Shown here: positions 43,245 to 51,476 of the stretch, piece by piece
Layout: every line of letters starts with the position of its first letter
Numbering within the stretch: position 1 is the first letter of the stretch
Assembly: GCA_002427745.1 (NCBI GenBank)
Contig: DIYF01000171.1
Location: 28,399 to 92,398, forward strand
DNA length: 64,000 bases
Reading direction: 5' to 3'
Source of the DNA: Roseivirga sp. UBA6061
GTDB lineage: Bacteria > Bacteroidota > Bacteroidia > Cytophagales > Cyclobacteriaceae
Notes under the pieces: generated by a model
Database searches by the model: none
Told to the model about the DNA's origin: nothing
Seen by the model: the letters and a program-made list of their open reading frames with translations, nothing else
Made by a program: the position numbers and the translations under genes

Positions 43245-44029
43245 TCCTTTACTTTAAAGATAGAATAGCCCACTGTGAGATCGAGGTAGATGTTACTTCG
43301 TGTATAGTCATCTCCTGTATATCTGCGCGCCATCCCCGCAGTAATATCCACATATGCCTTTCTGAGGAAACGCTGCTGGTAGCCTACGCCTAACAAAAGA
43401 TAGACAGGTCCTGTACCTACTCCACGTTTCTCTACTTCTCTGTATAGCCGGCCGTTTCTGAAAGTCGTCTCATTTTCTATTTGCCATGCCAGAAGATTGA
43501 GTCCTCCGGCCAAAAGGTAAAAGCCATACAGATTATCTCCGCTGGTGCCTTGCGCGACTGACCGTGCCTTGAACGGCTGGTATCGTACCAACAGGTCGGC
43601 ATTGACATAGTTTCTGGTTTGCACCTGGACTCTCAGGTCAGGGTCTGCGGTGCGTCTGGTGGAATAATATGATCCCGGCAAGCCTCCACGAAACCTGAAG
43701 GATGACCTGATTTTGGCTTCTATGGAAAACTGTGTTTTCGGAATCTTCCTTTGGTAGCCCAGGTCGAGAATTAAGGTGGTATTGTAATTGGCAATAGCGT
43801 CAAAAGTACTGTATAGCGGGGATGTGCCTATTTTGAACATAGCGGCTATATTGTCCATGTTATATCTACCGGGCTTGACCGGCACCCATTTCATATTCTT
43901 GTTATCAGGAGCTTCGAGTGTCTCTTCTGAAAACTTCAGTCGGGTAGTATCCTGCTGTCCATATACATTGATAGTTCCGATGATACCCAATACCATCATG
44001 ACCAGTTTGATGTTGACTTTACTCTTCAT
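43241..44029 (-). CDS. Predicted outer-membrane beta-barrel protein
   Basis: This 262-residue protein has a signal peptide (ending NVYGQ near residue 25) and alternating strands (ILDLGYQRKIPKTQFSIEAKIRSSF; YVNADLLVRYQPF; NIYLDLTVGYSIF at the end). It looks like an outer-membrane barrel and is similar in style to the 44600-45424 protein. No exact family is known to me. Both ends overlap neighbours by four bases, showing close coupling within the operon. Confidence 0.6.
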   Translation of the reverse strand: MKSKVNIKLVMMVLGIIGTINVYGQQDTTRLKFSEETLEAPDNKNMKWVPVKPGRYNMDNIAAMFKIGTSPLYSTFDAIANYNTTLILDLGYQRKIPKTQFSIEAKIRSSFRFRGGLPGSYYSTRRTADPDLRVQVQTRNYVNADLLVRYQPFKARSVAQGTSGDNLYGFYLLAGGLNLLAWQIENETTFRNGRLYREVEKRGVGTGPVYLLLGVGYQQRFLRKAYVDITAGMARRYTGDDYTRSNIYLDLTVGYSIFKVKE

Positions 44030-44595
44030 TCTGCATCAATTACTTCAGCCCTGATCAACAAAGTAGAATGGGCAGGAATAGAAACGATTCGCCTGTCACC
44101 AGATGAGTTAAACCTTGACCGATCATAGCCTCTTGTTCCAAAAGCAAGAGCTGAAGGCACAAAAAGCTGAACCTTACCCCCCAACCGAACCAGCTCATCC
44201 AGACTATGTAACACTGGTGTATATTCTATCTCACTACAAGCATAACTATCAAAGATATCCCCGTAAACGTAGTCAAAGCCCTGTTCCCTCTCTACCTGTT
44301 CATAGTTGCTGAAAAAGTATGTGCTATCCAGATGATACACCGTAAGCTTTAGTCTCCTGCGACAATAGTTATTGAAAGACTCTCCTGTTCCCTCTTCATC
44401 AATGATGTAGCGAAAACCAGAGTGATGCTGATCAGTGAGCAGGTCATGCTCCGATAAAAAAGCATCAATGGCCCAGAGCTCTGCCTCAAGCTGCTGATCC
44501 TTATCAAAGATTACCTCTTCTGAAGTACAGCCTGCTATACAGAGAAGACAGGCCAAAAAGAGGATAGTCTTAAGAAAATGGTTATTCAGGTTCAT
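44026..44595 (-). CDS. FKBP-like lipoprotein (copy 2)
   Basis: This 189-residue lipoprotein has its lipid cysteine in CIAGCTSEE. The FKBP-like end is VQLFVPSALAFGTRGYDRS...SIPAHSTLLIRAEVIDAE. Central strands are less typical of active isomerases, and four extra cysteines are present. The ATG at 44595 is used, because the upstream TTG lies inside the previous gene. It is a relative of the 42705 lipoprotein, sharing the CSEEV(I/L)FD start and the PS..AFG motif. Confidence 0.7.
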   Translation of the reverse strand: MNLNNHFLKTILFLACLLCIAGCTSEEVIFDKDQQLEAELWAIDAFLSEHDLLTDQHHSGFRYIIDEEGTGESFNNYCRRRLKLTVYHLDSTYFFSNYEQVEREQGFDYVYGDIFDSYACSEIEYTPVLHSLDELVRLGGKVQLFVPSALAFGTRGYDRSRFNSSGDRRIVSIPAHSTLLIRAEVIDAE

Positions 44596-44599
44596 ACTA

Positions 44600-45424
44600 T
44601 CAGAGTCCAAGGCCTATAAAAACATTAAGGTCCACCACAAAGTCTTTGTAGAAGTGATCATAGCCCGAAGAGAAGGGAATACGCCTTCCTACTTCTGCAT
44701 TGATGTCAATAAGTAGAGTATTAAAGAAGGGGCGCTGAATTCCCCAGCCTATACTGAAATATGCCGGTCTGAAAACCCATTCTCTCCTCTCTACATGTCG
44801 GGTCAGCTGAAAACTATCGTCAAATGTCAGATCATCTACCTCAGCATAATTCAGAATATCACGCAATCTGAAAAAGAAGTATTCTGAAGCCATATTGTGT
44901 CCGCTCACCTCTGCCTCAAGCCTTCTTTTCAGGTTGTAGTAATACCTGAGGGTGGTATGTAGCCGGAAGCGATGGTTGAAAAACTCACCACTGGAAAGCC
45001 AGACACCATTGAGGCTTCCAGACCTTGGAACTACCGGCCTGATCTTATAATCATAGGTACCCAGTGTCATTTCCCCCAACCTTGTGAGGCTCTCCAGACT
45101 CCATGAGAAGGGAGAGTTCCCGAATTTACTTTCATAAGACAAGGCGAAACTATGAGTATGCGGAGCTGCATTTCGGGTACCGGAAAACTGTGCTATGGCA
45201 GGTCTGTAGCCGATTTTGTAGAGTCTTCTTTTGTCTTCTTTGTTGATATAACGGAAGCGTGGTTTCAAGAGCATCAGCCTCCTCTCCTCATCAGATTTTT
45301 TGAAGAGATCTGAAGCGAGTAACAGCTCCTCTCCGTTGCTTGTGGTATCCCTTTTCTGAGCGGTGGCCTGGAAGCTCACAGACAAGAAAAAGCACCCCAG
45401 CCATATGATATACAGACGCTTCAT
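44600..45424 (-). CDS. Predicted outer-membrane beta-barrel protein
   Basis: The 274-residue secreted protein has a signal peptide (1-22, ending FQATAQ) and alternating strands such as HSFALSYESKFGNSPFSWSLESLTRL, RFRLHTTLRYYYNLKRRLEAEV and FVVDLNVFIGLGL at the end. It is similar in style to the 43241 protein. Function is unknown. Its ATG shares one base with the stop of the upstream DUF4097-like gene (TAATG). Confidence 0.6.
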   Translation of the reverse strand: MKRLYIIWLGCFFLSVSFQATAQKRDTTSNGEELLLASDLFKKSDEERRLMLLKPRFRYINKEDKRRLYKIGYRPAIAQFSGTRNAAPHTHSFALSYESKFGNSPFSWSLESLTRLGEMTLGTYDYKIRPVVPRSGSLNGVWLSSGEFFNHRFRLHTTLRYYYNLKRRLEAEVSGHNMASEYFFFRLRDILNYAEVDDLTFDDSFQLTRHVERREWVFRPAYFSIGWGIQRPFFNTLLIDINAEVGRRIPFSSGYDHFYKDFVVDLNVFIGLGL

Positions 45425-46335
45425 TACTTCTGCGCTATGATTTTAACAGGAAAGAGCAGGTTTTTGATACTGATACGTGCCTTGGAAAGTCCGTTCTCTA
45501 CCTTAAAGGCATAGCTCTTTTCCAGCTCATTTACCTGAAGCCTTCTGGACTCAGCCTCTGGTAAGTCGATGAAGGAACCATTCACACTCACGTCATAATT
45601 AAAGGCATCGAGCTTGTTCACACTCAGACTCACCTTACCATGCCTTGATTTCACATCCAGAGCTTTGAGCAGGGTATTGGGGAAGAGCTCTATGGTACCG
45701 TATTGATTTTTGATACGCACATCGCCCGCAAAACCTTCCAGGTTCATATCTGTACGATGAAGGTCAAGAATGGTGAGTCCGTCCAGATTTTTTCCTTTTA
45801 CCTCTCCATAAGAGACGCTGGCCTGAACATCTCCAAAAAGCCTCTCGAAGTTCACATCACAGAAATTACCGTCTACCTGAACGCTGCCATAGAGGTTTAG
45901 TAAATCAATGACTCCGTACTCATTATTTACCACCACCGATTGGTCCACAGGTATGAAAATCCGGTACTTCACACTGAGGCTGCTTCTTACCTTGCTCTTT
46001 CTGGCTGTAGAATAGAAGGTGTTTCTCAATACATATTGATCGGCCGTTTTGGAAATGGCGTACTGGATAAAATCGAGTTCTTCCAGGGCCACCTTTCTGT
46101 TCGGATGTTTGGCAATCAGATCCATTTCCACCCGGATAAAGCTTTTCTCCCAACCTGTCACCGTTACTTCAGCCTTTCTGCCTTTAATCACAATGCCGGA
46201 GTCCAACACTTCTTTCAGATCCTGCTCAATGGTTTTCGTGACCACCTGCAGTTTTTGCTGGGCCTGAAGTCCGGTAGTTATCAATGCCAGGCAGAGCAGC
46301 CAGCACGGTTGATATCGTTTTCCCCTTCTTTTCAT
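45424..46335 (-). CDS. DUF4097-like secreted beta-strand protein
   Basis: The 303-residue protein has a signal peptide (cleavage near TGLQAQ). It is followed by short strands of the type NNEYGVIDLLNLYGSVQVDGNFCDVNFERLFG and NQYGTIELFPN, which make the DUF4097 (adhesin-like) beta structure. In Bacteroidota such proteins often follow an anti-sigma-like gene, as here. The ORF overlaps the upstream gene by four bases and the downstream gene by one. Confidence 0.72.
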   Translation of the reverse strand: MKRRGKRYQPCWLLCLALITTGLQAQQKLQVVTKTIEQDLKEVLDSGIVIKGRKAEVTVTGWEKSFIRVEMDLIAKHPNRKVALEELDFIQYAISKTADQYVLRNTFYSTARKSKVRSSLSVKYRIFIPVDQSVVVNNEYGVIDLLNLYGSVQVDGNFCDVNFERLFGDVQASVSYGEVKGKNLDGLTILDLHRTDMNLEGFAGDVRIKNQYGTIELFPNTLLKALDVKSRHGKVSLSVNKLDAFNYDVSVNGSFIDLPEAESRRLQVNELEKSYAFKVENGLSKARISIKNLLFPVKIIAQK

Positions 46336-46847
46336 CCTCTTAAGAGTTTCACCAGTTCTTTTTTGATTCTTACAGTTTCCTGATCAGCCTTGGTTTTGGC
46401 TTTATATAAAAATTCGTCAAAACCTGTAGTTTCTATCATATAGGCAATATTCGTCACCTCGGCTTCCAGCTCTGTCAGTTGTGTGATCAGGGTTTTGAAC
46501 TCAGGCATTTCACACACCTCCCGAATGTCAGAGCACTCCTCCTCCAGGAACACCTCAAAGTCACTATCTACTACCTGTGCTATGCTGGTCTCATTTTCCA
46601 GGTCGCTCAGTTCTTCTCCAAAACTGATACCTGAATTCCTGCTGTCCAGCAGATACCAGGCGGTTCCGGCAGCAATCAACAACAAAGCAGCAGCATATCT
46701 CATCCAGTTTACCGATCCTTTTCCAGGCTCCGCAGCTTCTTCCTCTAACTGTGAGGCTATGTCCTCCCACAAACCTGCTGAAGGTATGTGCTCCGGCAAG
46801 TCCTGGATGGCCTTTCTCAGTGCCTTATCCTCTTTTTCTTTCTTCAT
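46332..46847 (-). CDS. Small membrane protein, possible anti-sigma factor
   Basis: This 171-residue protein begins with a charged N-terminus and the phrase LPEHIPSAGLWEDIASQL, often seen in Bacteroidota proteins placed after ECF sigma genes. One transmembrane helix lies near 50-66 (YAAALLLIAAGTAWYLL), followed by an acidic extracytosolic part and a basic end. The gene overlaps the sigma gene by 23 bases. This position, rather than a clear zinc-type anti-sigma motif, is why I call it a possible anti-sigma. Confidence 0.62.
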   Translation of the reverse strand: MKKEKEDKALRKAIQDLPEHIPSAGLWEDIASQLEEEAAEPGKGSVNWMRYAAALLLIAAGTAWYLLDSRNSGISFGEELSDLENETSIAQVVDSDFEVFLEEECSDIREVCEMPEFKTLITQLTELEAEVTNIAYMIETTGFDEFLYKAKTKADQETVRIKKELVKLLRG

Positions 46848-47367
46848 AACCCCTGCTTGTTAGTTTCTCCCTTAAAATATTCTTGGCATAATGGAGCTGA
46901 GATTTACTGGTACCCACCGTAACTCCCAATAGCTCCGCAGCCTCTTTATGCGAAAAGCCTTCCACCTCGATCAGGTTAAACACTACCCTGCATTTATTGG
47001 GCAACTCCCGCATCATATTATCCAGCAATTCCCCCGTCAGTGCATCGTCAAAGCTCACTGCTGCACCGGCACTGGTTTCTTCTACCTCCACGTGCAGGTG
47101 CAAACCGGATACCTCCTTCAGAGCGGCTCTCACCACAATGGTTTTGATCCAGCTGCCAATAGTACCCGTGCCTTTGAATTTTTCCAGGTTATTAAAAACC
47201 TTGATAAATCCCTCCTGCAAGGCATCATGAGCCAGATCAAAGTCATTGGTAATGCGATAGGCTGTAGAAAACATGGCATTTTTGTATTGCTCATACAGCA
47301 TGCGCTGAGCCAGCCTGTCCTTTCGGATACATTTCTTAACGAGCCTTTTTTCTTCTGATCTTTTCAC
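46825..47367 (-). CDS. ECF-type RNA polymerase sigma factor
   Basis: The 180-residue sigma-70-family protein has region 2 (LYEQYKNAMFSTAYRITNDFDLAHDALQEGFIKVF) and region 4 (FNLIEVEGFSHKEAAELLGVTVGTSKSQLHYAKNIL). It is of the ECF group and heads the operon of seven overlapping or closely spaced genes down to 42705. Its partner is probably the overlapping small membrane protein. The signal may concern the envelope, since all the other genes encode exported proteins. Confidence 0.93.
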   Translation of the reverse strand: MKRSEEKRLVKKCIRKDRLAQRMLYEQYKNAMFSTAYRITNDFDLAHDALQEGFIKVFNNLEKFKGTGTIGSWIKTIVVRAALKEVSGLHLHVEVEETSAGAAVSFDDALTGELLDNMMRELPNKCRVVFNLIEVEGFSHKEAAELLGVTVGTSKSQLHYAKNILREKLTSRGYEERKRG

Positions 47368-47457
47368 CTGGTTTTGCTTTCCAATAGAAAGTGTCGAAAA
47401 TCAGTCAAATGGTTGGAACACATTTTCTGAACAACAGAAGAAATATAAGGAGAAAAG

Positions 47458-47494
47458 AAAAAGGCCTCACTCTGTTCCGGAATGAAGCCTTTTG
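47458..47494 (-). terminator. Terminator of the TonB receptor/DUF4249 operon
   Basis: On the minus strand AAGGCTTCATTC pairs with GAGTGAGGCCTT (with G-T pairs), followed by TTTTTC. It separates this operon from the sigma operon downstream. Confidence 0.75.
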
Positions 47495-47515
47495 ACAGGT
47501 ATGACTTTGACAGGC

Positions 47516-48346
47516 TCATCCTCCCGTACTGACAACAGACTCGGTTAGCTGGTAAGCTGCAAAAATGCCAACGCCCCCTTCGATATTAGAACGGGATTGC
47601 ACAGCTTCAGAAAAAGGGTCATCATTTTCAAAGGTATTGTAGTCCTTATGATAGAAATAGTAGTTCTCATCACAAGAAACGAGTAGAGCCTTAGCCTGCA
47701 CAAAATCGGGTACACTCCCGAAGAAGTAAGTCTCGCCCCTGGCCGTAATGGTTGCCCCGTCCCTGTTCACATCCGAGTGATATTCGTCAGAGTCAAAAAA
47801 GATAGAAGCCTCTTCCTCTCCGTTAGAGTTCAGCAGAAAGGTATTGATTCTGTAATAATGCCCTTCACCCGGCAGATCATCCCAGGAAACGGTAGCGCGC
47901 TGAGAGCTGTTATTTCCCGAAGTAATGGAAAAGCCACTGGCAGCCACAGCTTCCGGTACCGTGGCCGAGGCGGTAACCGTTTTGTCCCCTACGGTGACAC
48001 TCAGTTCGTAGGTCTGACCTGTGATGATGGGCAAGGCACTGGCATCCAGTTTATAGCGATACTCCGACTGTTCATAGGGTAAAGTAACCGAAGTGTTCCC
48101 ATGAGAAAGCACCACCAGAGCCGTTGAAATTATGTCCTCATTGCTTCCATAGTCTGGTTGCAAACCGAAGACAGATCGCGACCAGGAAACTTCCACTTCC
48201 AGCACATCACTCTGTGGAGAGATGAGAGAGTTGACCACAATCAGCTTTTCCTTAAGCCCCAGCTTACCGGGATCAACATCTTCCACACAGGCTGTCATAA
48301 CCAATACACAGGCTATTGCGGCTGTTTTAAATATCTTGCTCATCAT
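47516..48346 (-). CDS. DUF4249 outer-membrane-associated lipoprotein
   Basis: This 276-residue lipoprotein has its lipid cysteine in VMTACVED and the typical DUF4249 layout: LVVNSLISPQSDVLEVEVSWSRSV, later YELSVTVGDKTVTASATVPEA. In Bacteroidota, DUF4249 genes are usually placed directly after a TonB receptor gene and probably act as its surface partner. Here the start shares one base with the receptor stop. The ligand is unknown. Confidence 0.88.
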   Translation of the reverse strand: MMSKIFKTAAIACVLVMTACVEDVDPGKLGLKEKLIVVNSLISPQSDVLEVEVSWSRSVFGLQPDYGSNEDIISTALVVLSHGNTSVTLPYEQSEYRYKLDASALPIITGQTYELSVTVGDKTVTASATVPEAVAASGFSITSGNNSSQRATVSWDDLPGEGHYYRINTFLLNSNGEEEASIFFDSDEYHSDVNRDGATITARGETYFFGSVPDFVQAKALLVSCDENYYFYHKDYNTFENDDPFSEAVQSRSNIEGGVGIFAAYQLTESVVSTGG

Positions 48347-50688
48347 TAGAATTCGAATTTATAGGTGACCGATGGGAGAATGGGGAAAATGGTAACTCGC
48401 TTCAACACGCCTTCCCTTTGCGTGCTATTCTGAATATAATTAGTATCTGTATAGTAGTAGAAGGGGTTTTTCCGGCTGTAGGCATTATAAAGGCTGAACT
48501 CCCAGGTTCTCATGCCCCTGGCTTTCTTCTTATGAAACTGCACGCTGAAATCAAGCCTGTGATAGGACTCTGCTCTGAAGTTGTTTCTTTCATCAAAGTA
48601 GTTGATGTACCGATCGGAGAAGAAAACATCGGTACCGCCATTGTGAAAAAACGAGCGATATGTACTGCTGGGCAGTGTAAAGTTATTGCCCGTACCATAG
48701 ACCCAGGTACCTGATAATGTTACTTTTTTCGACTTCTTATATACGCCTACCAGGGAAATATCATGCCTGCGATCGTAGCGGGCGAAGAACTTTCTTCCCT
48801 GGTTCAATTCCTCAAACTGAAGCTCTGTCCATGACAGTGTATAGCCCAGCCAGCCTGTAAAGCGACCATACTTGCGCTGAATCAGCAACTCTGCCCCATA
48901 TGACCAGGCCTGACCATCTGTAATATTGTCTTCCCAGCGTACTTCGCGGGTAGAAGAAGGATCATCCAGCAGCAGAAAGCTTGCCCCCTCCTTATAGCTG
49001 ATCACATCTTTCGACTTTTTATAGTAGCCCTCCAGCGAGACCGACAGGTTCTTGTCGATATAATCCTTAGCGAAGCCAAAAGCTACCTGCTGAGAACTCT
49101 GTGGCTTAACCCGGTCCGTAGAAGAGACCCATAAATCGGTAGGCAAGCCAATGCCTGAATTACTGAGCAGATGAATGTATTGGTTCATTCTGGCGTAAGA
49201 GGCCTTTACAGAAAAACCAGGCCCCAGCATATAAGCCATAGACAGCCTCGGCTCAGGATTCAGATAAGCCTGATCACTATAAATGAAGTGGCTCAGACGA
49301 AAACCTGCATTGATGTTGAGCTTATTGAAAAGCCTCATATCGTCCTCAATATAAATGGCAGATTCCAGTGACTTGTATTTCTGACCGGTATCCACCGGAT
49401 CCAGGCCGGTATCTTTGATTACCAGAGCACTTGGTGTAAAGGAATGCCGCGTGGTCATGGCTCCGAACTTAATGGCATGTTCAGGGCTTGGAAAAAAATC
49501 GAGGTCGAACTTCAGGCTCACATCCCTGATGCCGGATGAGTAATCAAGTTCATAGACCTGATCTGTTTCCGTTTCTTCTTCACGGATAAAGAAGTTGTAC
49601 TTACTGTAAATCAGTGAGGTATTGCTGAACAGCTTTTTGTTGAACTGGTGATTCCACCGAACAGTAGCCGTAGCATTGTCCCAGCCCGCTCTGGATTTAT
49701 AATCAAATTCCTTGTCCACCGAGCTGAACTTATCTTTTCCGAAATAGCCACTGACATAGAGTTTGTCCTGGCTTGAAAATTCATGATTGAACTTCGCATT
49801 AAGGTCGTAGAAGTAATACCCACCCCGGAAGTCAGAAGGTTGAAAAGGGCGTGAGAGAATATCGGCATAGGTGCGCCTGCCACTGATCAGAAAAGAGGAC
49901 TTGTCACTTTTGACCGGACCCTCCAGCATAAAATTAGAAGAGATGAGCCCTATACCATATTTACCGGTAAGCTTTTCCTTATTCCCGTCTTTCATATCCA
50001 TTTTCACCACAGAAGACAGTCTGCCTCCGAACCTTGAAGGAAAGCCCCCTTTGTAGAGTTCTACAGATTTCAGGGCGTCTCCATTGAACAGCGAGAAAAA
50101 GCCGAAAAGGTGATAGGCGTTATAGACCACAGCATCATCCAGAATGATGAGATTCTGGTCCGGGCCGCCCCCTCTAACGTACAAACCACTGTTCCCCTCA
50201 GATCCTGACTGTACACCCGGCATGAGCTGCAGGACTTTGAGCACATCCTTTTCTCCCATAAAGGCCGGCATTTCCTGGATAGTCTGGATGGGTACATCTA
50301 CCAGGCTCATCTGACTTTCTTCACTCTTTTTCTCAAGCTGCTCAGCTACTACCTCCACCTGTTCCAGCTCAGTAATGGCGTAGCCCAGGGAGATGTTCAG
50401 CTCGATGTCCTTGTCGAGCTCAACGGTTTTTTCTACCGACTCGTAGCTTACAAAGGAAAAAACCAGCTTGTGCTGACCGGCCGGAAAGGTGAGTGAGTAA
50501 AACCCATAGCCGTTAGTAGTGACTCCCTGCTTTAAAACCGGATTGTACACTGTAACTCCAGGAAGCAGCTCTCCACTCCCCTGTTCTTTTACATAACCAC
50601 TGATGGTATAGGTGTTCTGTTTCTGCGCGTTCAATTGTGATAGACCTATCAACATGACGCTTAGTGCGTAAAAAATATATTTCATCAT
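48346..50688 (-). CDS. TonB-dependent outer-membrane receptor
   Basis: The 780-residue protein has a signal peptide, an N-terminal carboxypeptidase-regulatory-like domain (about 25-105, YTISGYVKEQGSGELLPGVTVYNP), a plug domain (MPAFMGEKDVLKVLQLMPGVQSGSEGNSGLYVRGGGPDQNLIILDDAVVYN) and a long barrel ending in TYKFEF. It imports a ligand with TonB energy. The DUF4249 lipoprotein gene downstream is its partner. The first ATG of the pair MM at 50688 is used; the longer ORF adds nine unlike residues. Confidence 0.93.
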   Translation of the reverse strand: MMKYIFYALSVMLIGLSQLNAQKQNTYTISGYVKEQGSGELLPGVTVYNPVLKQGVTTNGYGFYSLTFPAGQHKLVFSFVSYESVEKTVELDKDIELNISLGYAITELEQVEVVAEQLEKKSEESQMSLVDVPIQTIQEMPAFMGEKDVLKVLQLMPGVQSGSEGNSGLYVRGGGPDQNLIILDDAVVYNAYHLFGFFSLFNGDALKSVELYKGGFPSRFGGRLSSVVKMDMKDGNKEKLTGKYGIGLISSNFMLEGPVKSDKSSFLISGRRTYADILSRPFQPSDFRGGYYFYDLNAKFNHEFSSQDKLYVSGYFGKDKFSSVDKEFDYKSRAGWDNATATVRWNHQFNKKLFSNTSLIYSKYNFFIREEETETDQVYELDYSSGIRDVSLKFDLDFFPSPEHAIKFGAMTTRHSFTPSALVIKDTGLDPVDTGQKYKSLESAIYIEDDMRLFNKLNINAGFRLSHFIYSDQAYLNPEPRLSMAYMLGPGFSVKASYARMNQYIHLLSNSGIGLPTDLWVSSTDRVKPQSSQQVAFGFAKDYIDKNLSVSLEGYYKKSKDVISYKEGASFLLLDDPSSTREVRWEDNITDGQAWSYGAELLIQRKYGRFTGWLGYTLSWTELQFEELNQGRKFFARYDRRHDISLVGVYKKSKKVTLSGTWVYGTGNNFTLPSSTYRSFFHNGGTDVFFSDRYINYFDERNNFRAESYHRLDFSVQFHKKKARGMRTWEFSLYNAYSRKNPFYYYTDTNYIQNSTQREGVLKRVTIFPILPSVTYKFEF

Positions 50689-50798
50689 GAATTGGTTGGA
50701 CCAGAGATTAAGCAAATCTCAGACCATTGATTTCAATGACACCCGCCAGGCCCAAAAAGTTGAAAAGGCCTTAGTCTTATAAAGTGTAAGTGATAATT

Positions 50799-51386
50799 TT
50801 AGTGTAAGGCCGACCGGATTTTCAGACCTTTCAGAATCTCCGCCTCCTTGTGCATAAGCTCATCAAGCTTACTGTAGACGAGTTCTTCATCGAAGTAATG
50901 CAGGGCCAGCTTTGCATAAATGTTGCCATGCTTGGCTTCAGACACCCATAGTTCTTTATAGAAACGTTTCAGTTCGGGGTCTTCAATATGCTCCGCCACC
51001 AGCTTGAAACGCTCACAACCTCTGCACTCAATCACAGACCCGAGCAAGAGCCTGATGAGAAAACGAGAATCAGCAGAGCCGCCCTTGGCCTCATTCATAA
51101 GTTGATGCACATACAGGTCCGGTTCCATTTTACCGGGTAATCTCACGCCCTGCTGTTGCATGATCTGGTATACCTGCTGAAAGTGCTCCATTTCTTCCAG
51201 AGCCGTATCGATCATATCAGGAATGATCAGTTCCCGGTCCGGATATTTGGCAATCAGACTCATCGCCATCGCTGAGGCTTTTCGCTCGCAATCGGCATGG
51301 TCTTGCAGAAAGGATGGAAAGTCGGCCATCACGGCTTCAATCCACTCAGGTGACGACTCTGAGATTACTTCAATGGAGTATTTCAT
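50799..51386 (-). CDS. miaE: tRNA 2-methylthio-N6-isopentenyladenosine hydroxylase
   Basis: This 195-residue diiron enzyme of the ferritin-like fold hydroxylates ms2i6A37 in tRNA. Ligand positions are visible in LEEMEHFQQVYQIM and in VIECRGCERFKLVAEH and SEAKHGNIYAKLA. The MiaE-like group is common in Bacteroidota. It is transcribed alone. Confidence 0.88.
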   Translation of the reverse strand: MKYSIEVISESSPEWIEAVMADFPSFLQDHADCERKASAMAMSLIAKYPDRELIIPDMIDTALEEMEHFQQVYQIMQQQGVRLPGKMEPDLYVHQLMNEAKGGSADSRFLIRLLLGSVIECRGCERFKLVAEHIEDPELKRFYKELWVSEAKHGNIYAKLALHYFDEELVYSKLDELMHKEAEILKGLKIRSALH

Positions 51387-51422
51387 GGGCTTGCAAAAAT
51401 ATCATTTCTACCTCAAAGGGCA

Positions 51423-51454
51423 GAAAAAAGCCCTGACAAAATCGTCAGGGCTTC
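51423..51454 (-). terminator. Terminator of the giant secreted protein gene
   Basis: AAGCCCTGAC and GTCAGGGCTT form a perfect 10-pair stem, with TTTTTT following on the minus strand, about 25 bases after the stop codon. Confidence 0.88.
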
Positions 51455-51476
51455 TTATTACCTGAGCAGCTAATAT

